Assembly (NCBI GenBank): GCA_913056425.1
Contig: CAJXLR010000131.1
Coordinates: 1-5,696 of the forward strand
Direction of reading: 5' to 3'
From: an uncultured Bacteroidota bacterium
GTDB lineage: Bacteria > Bacteroidota > Bacteroidia > NS11-12g > UBA9320
Length of the DNA stretch: 5,696 nucleotides
How positions within the stretch are numbered: position 1 is the stretch's first letter; each line of letters opens with the position of its first letter. Shown in pieces: positions 1 through 5,394 of the stretch. Made by a program: the position numbers and the translations under genes. The notes beneath the pieces are model-generated. The model saw nothing but the letters and a program-made list of their open reading frames with translations, made no database searches and was not told where the DNA came from.

Positions 1-657
1 CACCGTTATGTCGAAGAACGCTCTCAGTTGGTTGAAATTCTGAACACCACTCTTGGTCAAATCAAAAAAGGCTCCACTTACATTGTCTGAGGCACTCACT
101 GTAGACGGAGTTGAACCACTGTATGGCAAGTCGAACGTGTGGGTATAGTCGGCACCATTTAACTGGATTCCCGGTATCGTAAGTTTAATGGATAAATCGT
201 GTTGTAAGTCAGACGACAACTGCGTTGCCAACGCACACGCTTTCATGTATAGGCTGTCCATTTCAGCGCTGGTCAAGTCGAAATTAAATATGGTACTCGC
301 GTTTATGGTCACCGAACCGTTGTTGTTTAACTCGTTGATATGAAACTGAGTAAGACCAAAGCTACCATTGAAATTTTGTGGGGGTATTCCGGCAAGTTGA
401 CTAGCTTTAATACTTCCTAATTCTCCTCGATAAACCACATGGATTAGATTATCGTCATCAATTTCCAGAAATGCGGTGGACGTTTGATTGAGGAAATCCT
501 CAATGGTTAAACGTGTTTTCACGATAGGAGCCGCAATGGTAGGATCCCATTCGACCTGTTTAACGTCTGAAATTTTGTTGAAGCTCTCTTCAATATCTCG
601 GATACATCCGGATGCAAAAAGCAAGAGCACTCCAGCAAGAGGTACTAGAATTTTCAT
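1..657 (-). CDS. Putative lipoprotein, 3' part beyond window edge (partial)
   Basis: An uninterrupted reading frame runs from ATG at 657 down to the window edge, giving 219 residues without a stop, so the C-terminus is missing. The N-terminus is a type II signal peptide: M-K, a hydrophobic stretch (ILVPLAGVLLLFA), then A-S-G-C with the lipidated Cys at residue 18. The lipobox is loose (Ala rather than Leu at -3), which is common in Bacteroidota. The mature protein starts with an acidic and helical segment (RDIEESFNKISDVKQ). It continues with a Trp-Asp-Pro / Ala-Ala-Pro-Ile segment at about residues 36-44, then a Ser/Thr/Asn-rich, probably beta-rich region. I recognise the general type (anchored Bacteroidota surface or periplasmic lipoprotein) but no named family, so the function is unknown. 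There is no Shine-Dalgarno sequence; the leader is A/T-rich. It is separated from trxB by a terminator and so is probably its own transcription unit. Confidence 0.85.
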   Translation of the reverse strand, partial: MKILVPLAGVLLLFASGCIRDIEESFNKISDVKQVEWDPTIAAPIVKTRLTIEDFLNQTSTAFLEIDDDNLIHVVYRGELGSIKASQLAGIPPQNFNGSFGLTQFHINELNNNGSVTINASTIFNFDLTSAEMDSLYMKACALATQLSSDLQHDLSIKLTIPGIQLNGADYTHTFDLPYSGSTPSTVSASDNVSGAFFDLTKSGVQNFNQLRAFFDITV

Positions 658-737
658 AAAGTGATATTCAAATTGCAAGTTATCTAAAATTCGACTTCAA
701 GACACTGTAAGAATACTGATAACAGTCAATTAATCAT

Positions 738-751
738 TTGATGGCCATCAA
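738..751. promoter_or_regulatory. 14-bp perfect palindrome, possible operator
   Basis: The bases TTGATGGCCATCAA read the same on both strands. The site lies about 80 bp upstream of the lipoprotein start codon, between that gene and the trxB terminator, where a regulator binding site would be expected. It has no spacer loop, so it is a better candidate for a dimeric protein site than for an RNA hairpin. No regulator can be named, and an AT-rich genome yields some palindromes by chance. Confidence 0.3.
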
Positions 752-863
752 CGAGTGATCGAAAAAGCGTCGTTAATTTCGATTTGCAAAAGAGACTATT
801 AGACCAAGTAACGAAGAAACTCAAATACACTAACTAAAGGTAATTTTTACCTATTCTCGGAAC

Positions 864-894
864 AAAAAACGGGAGGCCAATAGGCTTCCCGTTT
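864..894 (-). terminator. Rho-independent terminator of trxB
   Basis: Read on the minus strand, a 12-base arm (AAACGGGAAGCC) is followed by the loop TATT and a 12-base arm (GGCCTCCCGTTT), pairing at 11 of 12 positions with one A-C mismatch. A T-run follows directly (six T in total, three of them inside the stem). The stem starts 22 nt after the trxB stop codon. Read on the plus strand, the mismatch becomes a G-U wobble, but the tail is less T-rich (GTTTGATTAT), so the main direction is minus. Confidence 0.85.
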
Positions 895-915
895 GATTAT
901 AGTTCTTATTGGTTC

Positions 916-1863
916 TTAGTGACCTTTTGCAGCGAGATACCGCTCAGCATCTAAAGCGGCCATACATCCTGTACCGGCTGCTGTAACTGCTTGACGATAA
1001 ATTTTGTCTTGCGCATCGCCACAAGCAAATACGCCATCAACGTTGGTCTTCGAACTATCAGGCTTTGTAATGATATAACCTTGATCATCCATATCAATGT
1101 ATTCTTTGAATATACCGGTGTTTGGTGTATGACCGATGGCCACGAAGAATCCTTTTATGTCCAGTTCTTTCTTCTCACCGGTTTGATTGTTTACCACGCG
1201 TACACCCTCAACTTCGTTTTCTCCCAGCACCTCATCGGTTTCGGTGTGGTACAGGATTTCAACGTTTTCTAAGTTTTCTACTCGGTGCTGCATCGCTTTG
1301 GATGCACGCATTTCACCTTTGCGAACCAACATGTACACTTTGTTACAAATCTTGGCTAGGTAACTTGCTTCTTCCGCTGCGGTATCGCCTCCACCTACAA
1401 TGGCAACATCTAACCCACGGTAGAAGAATCCGTCGCATACGGCACATGCACTTACACCACTTCCATTTAAGCGAGTTTCACTTTCGATGCCCAACCATTT
1501 TGCTGAGGCTCCAGTTGATATGATTACGCTGTCTGCAACAATTTCCTTCTCGTTATCTACCCAAACAGTATGCGGACCTCCGGCGTTGCTGAAATCAACT
1601 TTAGTAACCATACCAAAGCGCACATCCGTTCCCAATCGAACCGCTTGTTTCTTGAAGTTCTCCATCATGTCTGGACCCATTATTCCATCCGGATAGCCCG
1701 GATAGTTCTCTACATCCGTTGTAATGGTTAATTGTCCACCCGGTTGCATTCCTTCATACAAAACAGGTTTCATATCGGCTCGGGCTGCGTAAATCGCTGC
1801 AGTGTAACCTGCAGGACCACTCCCGATAATCAGACACTCGACTTTTTCTACGTTCTCTGACAT
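916..1863 (-). CDS. trxB: Thioredoxin-disulfide reductase (NADPH)
   Basis: This cytosolic flavoenzyme passes electrons from NADPH through FAD to thioredoxin, maintaining the thiol redox state. It is a complete 315-residue protein, the normal size for low-molecular-weight bacterial TrxR. The N-terminal FAD site is GSGPAG at residues 14-19. The redox-active pair is C140-A-V-C143 followed by Asp144, the standard CxxCD arrangement. The NADPH domain has GGGDTA at 157-162 and a basic RK-x3-R patch at 181-186, which supports NADPH over NADH. The C-terminal FAD-contacting segment FACGDAQD is at 279-286, followed by the RQAVTAAGTG run typical of the family. The ATG at 1863 gives a start immediately before the first beta strand, preceded by an A-rich leader (AAAAAGAAAAAAG) without a clear ribosome binding site. 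The gene is probably monocistronic: a strong terminator follows it and the upstream neighbour is divergent. Confidence 0.97.
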   Translation of the reverse strand: MSENVEKVECLIIGSGPAGYTAAIYAARADMKPVLYEGMQPGGQLTITTDVENYPGYPDGIMGPDMMENFKKQAVRLGTDVRFGMVTKVDFSNAGGPHTVWVDNEKEIVADSVIISTGASAKWLGIESETRLNGSGVSACAVCDGFFYRGLDVAIVGGGDTAAEEASYLAKICNKVYMLVRKGEMRASKAMQHRVENLENVEILYHTETDEVLGENEVEGVRVVNNQTGEKKELDIKGFFVAIGHTPNTGIFKEYIDMDDQGYIITKPDSSKTNVDGVFACGDAQDKIYRQAVTAAGTGCMAALDAERYLAAKGH

Positions 1864-1929
1864 CTTTTTTCTTTTTGCAATAATACAATTATGGGTCGCT
1901 TTAGTTCCTCAAAGTGGACAAAGTGTAGA

Positions 1930-1966
1930 TGATAAGTTTTGATAGGATTATCAACGAAAGTTATCG
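1930..1966. promoter_or_regulatory. GATAA/TTATC motif cluster in the divergent intergenic region
   Basis: The 144 bp between trxB and the photolyase cluster must hold both promoters. Within it, TGATAA (1930-1935) and TTATCA (1948-1953) form an inverted repeat with a 12-bp spacer, and a further TTATC lies at 1961-1965. The arms are only 6 bp and AT-rich, so chance is a real explanation. A degenerate match to the Bacteroidota -7 element lies near 1933 on the plus strand (TAAGTTTT), and another on the minus strand near 1882 (TATTATTG), but neither has a convincing TTG at the expected distance. If real, the site would be a candidate operator for light- or stress-controlled expression of the photolyase genes. 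Confidence 0.25.
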
Positions 1967-2007
1967 ATGCCAAACAATCTTGAATCTGTGTGGTTTTGAC
2001 AACAGTT

Positions 2008-2280
2008 ATGCTTACACCTGAAGAAACAGATCGTGTTATCGAAATGGCTTGGGAAGACCGAACGCCGTTCGAAGCCATTGAATATCAGTTTGGGTTGTCG
2101 GAATCTGAAGTAATACGCCTAATGCGTTCGGAGTTGAAGCGTTCGAGTTTCAATCTTTGGCGCAAAAGAGTAAATGAAGGCGTAAGTCAGAAACACCTGC
2201 ATAAACGGTCGGATGAGATAAACCGCTTTAAGTGTAGCAGACAACGTCACATTTCGAACAACAAAATTTCGAAACGATAA
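2008..2280 (+). CDS. DUF2805 / TIGR03643 family small protein
   Basis: This 90-residue protein of unknown function begins LTPEETDRVIEMAWEDRTPF and continues with a segment like EAIEYQFGLSESEVI. The second part looks like a small helix-turn-helix-like unit. The conserved LMRSELKRSSFNLWRKRV region follows, then a very basic tail (FKCSRQRHISNNKISKR). I recognise this from memory as the TIGR03643/DUF2805 family, which is often found next to photolyase or cryptochrome genes. ATG at 2008 is chosen because the family starts close to the LTPEE segment; an in-frame GTG at 1990 would add six residues (MVLTTV) without family support. No ribosome binding site is seen. The stop codon overlaps the next start (TAATG at 2278-2282), suggesting translational coupling. 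The basic tail and HTH-like look could fit nucleic acid binding, but this is inference. Confidence 0.85.
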   Translation: MLTPEETDRVIEMAWEDRTPFEAIEYQFGLSESEVIRLMRSELKRSSFNLWRKRVNEGVSQKHLHKRSDEINRFKCSRQRHISNNKISKR

Positions 2281-3368
2281 TGTTTGCTACCAATTATCAG
2301 GACATTCTTGATCGAGTAGCAAACTTTGATGCGTCTGAGTATGCGCGGTCTAGAAACTTTCTGGATGGGACTGTGTCCCGCTTGTCGCCTTATATCAGTA
2401 GAGGAGTAATATCGACAAAGTACGTTCTTGAACAGTTGGATACTCGATACGATCGTTCGAGTATAGAAAAGTTTATCCAAGAACTTGCGTGGCGCGACTA
2501 CTGGCAAGTATGTTGGAATGAACTGGGAGATGCAATCAGTTCAGACTTGAGGTATCCGCAAACACCTGTATCCTCGCTAAAACCACCGCTTAGTTTAATC
2601 GAGGGGAATACTGGAATAAATGACGTGGACCATGCAATTGTCGAACTGTACAACACCGGATATATGCACAACCACATGCGGATGTATGTGGCGTCCTTGG
2701 CCACCAATTTTGGTCAGCGTCATTGGCTGCAATCGGCACGTTGGATGTACTACCATTTGCTCGATGGTGATTGGGCCAGTAACGCCTTAAGCTGGCAATG
2801 GGTTGCTGGATCTAACAGTCACAAGAAGTACTGGTTTAATCAAGAAAACTTGAATAAATATGGCTTGAGTGAGCAGCACAAAACGTTTATTGATCAGCCA
2901 TACAACAATTTTCCCCTAAACGATGTTCCTTCTGCATTGGTGGATGATATATCACTGAGATTACACATAGAATTACCAGAGACGACTGACATTATCATAG
3001 ATAGTTCAAAGCCAACTGTAGTATACACAACGTACAATCTAGATAGTAGGTGGTTAACTGATTTGGACGCAAATAGAGTTTTACTTTTAGAACCTTCGCA
3101 TTTTGACAGATATCCTGTCTCACCACATGTGCTAAAGTTTATTTTGGACTTGACGCATGAAATAGAAGGTATTCAAGTCGCGGTAATGGAGTTCAAGCAA
3201 TTGAAAGAGCTGTGTTGCCCCAACTTCGATGTTCATTATAAGCAGCATCCATTAAGCAAACACTTTGAAGGAATCGAGCATTCACGAGATTGGATGACGA
3301 GTGTTCACACCTACTCAAAATCCTTCAGTGGATGGTGGAAAAAGGCGAGGAGGGAACTAGGTCTATGA
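2280..3368 (+). CDS. Photolyase/cryptochrome FAD-domain protein without N-terminal antenna domain
   Basis: This 362-residue flavoprotein begins directly with the helical FAD-binding domain of DNA photolyases. Visible motifs are GTVSRLSPYIS (30-40, FAD phosphate binding), FIQELAWRDYW (65-75), EGNTGINDVD (108-117), GYMHNHMRM (127-135) and DGDWASNALSWQW (162-174). Compared from memory with E. coli PhrB-type CPD photolyase, E68 matches Glu274, W71 matches Trp277, N168 matches the flavin-N5 Asn378, and W149, W172 and W174 match Trp359, Trp382 and Trp384. These suggest a photolyase-like active site. Arg342 appears as His132, and no Trp lies where distal Trp306 should be. The usual ~200-residue N-terminal antenna/linker portion is absent. 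After KKYWFNQENLNKY (182-194), residues about 245-320 instead look like an alpha/beta domain (VVYTTYNLD, then RVLLLEPSHFDRYPV). It overlaps its neighbours on both sides (TAATG before, ATGA after). Likely role: DNA photorepair or blue-light sensing; the substrate is not determined. Confidence 0.88.
   Translation: MFATNYQDILDRVANFDASEYARSRNFLDGTVSRLSPYISRGVISTKYVLEQLDTRYDRSSIEKFIQELAWRDYWQVCWNELGDAISSDLRYPQTPVSSLKPPLSLIEGNTGINDVDHAIVELYNTGYMHNHMRMYVASLATNFGQRHWLQSARWMYYHLLDGDWASNALSWQWVAGSNSHKKYWFNQENLNKYGLSEQHKTFIDQPYNNFPLNDVPSALVDDISLRLHIELPETTDIIIDSSKPTVVYTTYNLDSRWLTDLDANRVLLLEPSHFDRYPVSPHVLKFILDLTHEIEGIQVAVMEFKQLKELCCPNFDVHYKQHPLSKHFEGIEHSRDWMTSVHTYSKSFSGWWKKARRELGL
3348..3353 (+). promoter_or_regulatory. 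AGGAGG ribosome-binding-site-like sequence before the DUF2256 gene
   Basis: AGGAGG lies inside the end of the upstream photolyase-like gene, as two consecutive AGG arginine codons (R357, R358). It is 11 nt from the ATG at 3365, rather far for a Shine-Dalgarno site. The other genes here have no such sequence, so it may help initiate this tiny overlapping gene, or may simply reflect the codons. Confidence 0.3.
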
Positions 3369-3502
3369 GAAAGGAGCACTTACCTCAGAAGATATGCTTA
3401 GCGCGTAACCGTCCTTTCACTTGGCGCAAGAAATGGGAGAGAGATTGGGATAACGTAAAATACTGCAGCAAACGCTGTCGATTAAACGCAAAAACATCAT
3501 GA
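3365..3502 (+). CDS. DUF2256 family small zinc-ribbon-like protein
   Basis: This 45-residue protein matches the DUF2256 pattern as I know it: a short lead (RKEHLPQK), a first Cys, RPFTWRKKW (16-24), then WDNVKYCSKRC (28-38). The family normally carries two CxxC-type pairs that look like a zinc site. Here the second pair is close to standard (C34-SKR-C38), but the first has only C11: the residue three after it is Arg14 (codon CGT), one base change from TGT Cys. Its function is unknown; the family often lies beside photolyase/cryptochrome genes. The start is fixed by context: ATG at 3365 overlaps the preceding stop (ATGA), and the length fits the family. A longer in-frame start at 3290 would lie inside the upstream gene and add an unrelated N-terminus. 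The stop overlaps the next start, again as ATGA (3499-3502). Confidence 0.85.
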   Translation: MRKEHLPQKICLARNRPFTWRKKWERDWDNVKYCSKRCRLNAKTS

Positions 3503-4956
3503 ATGCAGTTCTAATCTATCCGCATCAGCTTTTTAAAAAACCGATTGAAGTAGCGGATGCAACGTATTTTCTTTTGGAGGAGCATTTGTTTTTCAGTCAA
3601 TACAACTTTCACAAACAGAAGCTGGTATTTCATCGTGCCAGTATGAAGCAATACGAGTCATACCTTACTAAACTAGGCAAAAAAGTTGTTTATGTAGAGC
3701 GTTGCGATACACGGGACTTTGTTGCGGATTTGGCTCAAAACGGATACACGTCGGTAACCTGTTATCAGGTGTCTGATGATTTCTTACAGAAGAGATTGCG
3801 CAAATTCACCGAGAAGCATAACATTAGGCTAAACCTCGAAGCGTCACCCATGTTTCTGACATCAGCCGACGAACTTAAAACGCTTTTCTCACCCAGAACC
3901 CCCGGACACGCAAGCTTTTACAAAGCTCAACGAAAACGATTGGGAATACTCGTAGAAGAAGATCAGCCATTTGGTGGGAAGTGGTCGTTTGATGAAGACA
4001 ACCGCAAGAAATATCCAAAAGGTAAACAACCCCCACGAATCGAATTAATTGGGCTCAATGATTACCTGCCGGAAGCTCAACGCTATGTCGACTCACATTT
4101 CAAAAACAATCTAGGGTCATTAGACTTTGAGCTGGTCTATCCAACAAATCACTTAGAAGCGAAAGCGTGGCTTAAAGATTTCTTGCAGCATCGATTTGAA
4201 GAATTTGGGCCCTACGAAGATGCCATTGTGGCCAATGAATCCATACTGAATCACAGCGTCTTAACACCGATGCTAAATGTGGGATTGTTGGAACCTCAAT
4301 ATGTGATTGACGAAGTACTAGCCTTTGCCGGTAAGAACGATATACCAATCAACTCGCTCGAAGGCTTCATTCGACAGATAATTGGATGGCGCGAATATAT
4401 TCATGGTCTCTACGTTTTTAATGGAATCGAGCAACGCACAACAAACTACTGGTCGTTCACCCACAAAATGCCGAAGGCTTTTTACGATGCGACTACGGGT
4501 ATTGAACCCATTGACCAAACGATTCGTAAACTCCAGCATACAGGTTATTGCCATCACATAGAACGATTAATGATTCTAGGTAATTTCATGTTATTGTGTG
4601 AAATAGACCCCGATGCCGTGTACCAATGGTTTATGGAGTTTTTTATTGATGCGTATGACTGGGTGATGGTCCCCAATGTTTACGGTATGTCTCAATTTGC
4701 GGATGGAGGTATCATGGCTACCAAACCTTACGTAAGCGGAAGCAATTACGTCCTTAAGATGTCTGACTACAAAAAGGGGGAGTGGTGCACGATTTGGGAT
4801 GGACTGTTCTGGCGATTTATGTTGAAACAACGTGATTTCTTCGAGTCAAACCCAAGGCTGGCCATGCTGCTGCGTAATTACGACCGTATGGCAGTAGAAC
4901 GCAAGGAGATGCTCAACAAGGCTGCTTCGGATTTTCTCACCAGATTACACAACTGA
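3499..4956 (+). CDS. Cryptochrome/photolyase family protein, prokaryotic (6-4) photolyase (PhrB/CryPro) type
   Basis: This 485-residue flavoprotein belongs to the photolyase-related group that includes Agrobacterium PhrB. The N-terminal Rossmann-like domain (about 1-125) opens with VLIYPHQLF and contains EEHLFF (27-32) and FHRASMKQY (44-52); in PhrB this domain binds a lumazine antenna. The helical FAD domain has EGFIRQIIGWREYI (288-301), GYCHHIERLMILGNF (349-363), DAYDWVMVPNVYGMSQFADGG (from 384) and KPYVSGSNYVLKMSDY (409-424). These are strong family signatures, including the His-His pair (352-353) near the PhrB lesion-binding site. Members typically hold a 4Fe-4S cluster through four Cys. 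The only Cys here are 69, 88, 351, 367 and 430, and the stretch after MSDY lacks the usual CxxC and distal Cys, so a cluster is probably absent. Expected role: light-driven repair of (6-4) photoproducts, or photoreception. It is last in the cluster and overlaps the DUF2256 gene by 4 bp. Confidence 0.93.
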   Translation: MNAVLIYPHQLFKKPIEVADATYFLLEEHLFFSQYNFHKQKLVFHRASMKQYESYLTKLGKKVVYVERCDTRDFVADLAQNGYTSVTCYQVSDDFLQKRLRKFTEKHNIRLNLEASPMFLTSADELKTLFSPRTPGHASFYKAQRKRLGILVEEDQPFGGKWSFDEDNRKKYPKGKQPPRIELIGLNDYLPEAQRYVDSHFKNNLGSLDFELVYPTNHLEAKAWLKDFLQHRFEEFGPYEDAIVANESILNHSVLTPMLNVGLLEPQYVIDEVLAFAGKNDIPINSLEGFIRQIIGWREYIHGLYVFNGIEQRTTNYWSFTHKMPKAFYDATTGIEPIDQTIRKLQHTGYCHHIERLMILGNFMLLCEIDPDAVYQWFMEFFIDAYDWVMVPNVYGMSQFADGGIMATKPYVSGSNYVLKMSDYKKGEWCTIWDGLFWRFMLKQRDFFESNPRLAMLLRNYDRMAVERKEMLNKAASDFLTRLHN

Positions 4957-5001
4957 TTTTCACCTGATATTTTTATCACTTTTAACCATTAGTAGTAAAA
5001 G

Positions 5002-5013
5002 TTAACTAGTTAA
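5002..5013. promoter_or_regulatory. 12-bp palindrome before the short ORF at 5016
   Basis: TTAACTAGTTAA is a perfect palindrome ending two bases before the ATG at 5016. Just upstream, ACTTTTA (4978-4984) and TAAAAGT (4996-5002) form a 7-bp inverted repeat with an 11-base loop. Neither has the GC-rich stem and T-tail of an intrinsic terminator. They may be operator-like or chance AT-rich symmetry. No clear terminator for the photolyase cluster was found between 4957 and 5015. Confidence 0.2.
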
Positions 5014-5015
5014 GT

Positions 5016-5306
5016 ATGGGTTTTATTGGTCGGTCGAACCAAGTTGTTTACGGACCAGAGCAAACCTATGTGTCAACCGTTCAGCGCACCGACTTAACCT
5101 TTGAAAATAGGACTTATACCTACCGTCAAGGCCTTATAACAGACATAGGGAGTTTCAAGACTTTCTTAATCATGCCTCGAATGAGGTTTAATCCGAAATA
5201 TGGAACATCGTTCCAAGTAGTATTGTCCGGTTTAATCATGCAGGAAGCCGATGAACAACGAATGTCGACACCGTTACCTATGATTTCCTGGTTTAGGCAG
5301 TTCTAA
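5016..5306 (+). CDS. Unrecognised 96-residue protein, possibly a truncated C-terminal fragment
   Basis: This open frame runs from ATG at 5016 to TAA at 5304-5306. Its codon choice looks coding, with no odd codon runs. The product (MGFIGRSNQVVYGPEQ at the start, STPLPMISWFRQF at the end) has no signal peptide. Alternating hydrophobic and polar residues (TYVSTVQRTDLTFENRTYTYR, SFQVVLSGLIM) suggest beta strands. The terminal aromatic Phe resembles the last strand of an outer-membrane beta-barrel. It therefore reads like the tail of a larger exported protein whose upstream part has been lost; stops at 5007 and earlier block a longer frame. I cannot name the family. It could instead be a genuine small protein, or a non-expressed remnant. 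Confidence 0.5.
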   Translation: MGFIGRSNQVVYGPEQTYVSTVQRTDLTFENRTYTYRQGLITDIGSFKTFLIMPRMRFNPKYGTSFQVVLSGLIMQEADEQRMSTPLPMISWFRQF

Positions 5307-5343
5307 ACGCAGAGAACAATTACCTAACATAGACAGTTCTAAA
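5295..5343 (+). repeat. Short direct repeat at the end of the 5016 ORF
   Basis: AGGCAGTTCTAAA (5295-5307) recurs as AGACAGTTCTAAA (5331-5343), matching at 12 of 13 bases. The offset is 36 bp, a multiple of three, so both copies encode Arg-Gln-Phe-stop in the same frame. It could be a small tandem duplication of the gene's last codons or a coincidence. Confidence 0.4.
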
Positions 5344-5366
5344 AGATGTTAAGTCGTTATTAATGC

Positions 5367-5374
5367 GATATTTG
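5367..5374 (+). promoter_or_regulatory. Possible -7 promoter element for the M36-like gene
   Basis: GATATTTG matches 7 of 8 positions of the Bacteroidota -7 consensus TAnnTTTG and lies 20 bp before the ATG at 5395, which would give a short leader. No clear TTG is present at the usual -33 distance, so this is a weak call. Confidence 0.25.
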
Positions 5375-5394
5375 ACAGATTTTTTGAATACCCT

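Larger units (their letters stand above)
658..915. other. Intergenic region between trxB and the lipoprotein gene
   Basis: This gap of about 258 bp separates two minus-strand genes. It contains the trxB terminator at its right side and a perfect 14-bp palindrome in the middle. It should also hold the promoter of the lipoprotein gene. I looked on the minus strand for the Bacteroidota promoter pattern (TTG near -33, TAnnTTTG near -7) and found only poor matches, so no promoter is called. No coding frame of any merit is seen here. Confidence 0.6.

Noticed and set aside
991..1696. Several plus-strand open frames (991-1272, 1122-1523, 1487-1696) opposite trxB
   Set aside because: They are antisense to an unambiguous trxB gene, have unnatural Cys/His-rich or low-quality products, and match no family.
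1990..2007. GTG start at 1990 for the DUF2805 gene
   Set aside because: It adds six residues outside the family pattern; ATG at 2008 places the conserved LTPEE segment right at the start.
1848..2078. Minus-strand open frame across the divergent intergenic region
   Set aside because: It overlaps the 5' ends of trxB and the DUF2805 gene and has no recognisable features.
2247..2707. Minus-strand open frames 2247-2507 and 2498-2707
   Set aside because: They lie antisense within the well-supported photolyase FAD-domain gene.
3290..3364. Earlier ATG at 3290 extending the DUF2256 gene
   Set aside because: The added residues lie inside the preceding gene in another frame and do not resemble the family; ATG at 3365 gives the usual length and an ATGA overlap.
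4318..4830. Minus-strand open frames 4318-4557 and 4591-4830
   Set aside because: They are antisense shadows of the strongly conserved FAD domain of the second photolyase gene.
2280..4956. The two photolyase-type genes as halves of one broken gene
   Set aside because: Each carries its own complete FAD-binding domain with different family signatures, and the DUF2256 gene lies intact between them.
4978..5002. Inverted repeat ACTTTTA/TAAAAGT as a terminator for the photolyase cluster
   Set aside because: The stem is 7 bp and almost entirely A/T, the loop is 11 bases, and no T-run follows.
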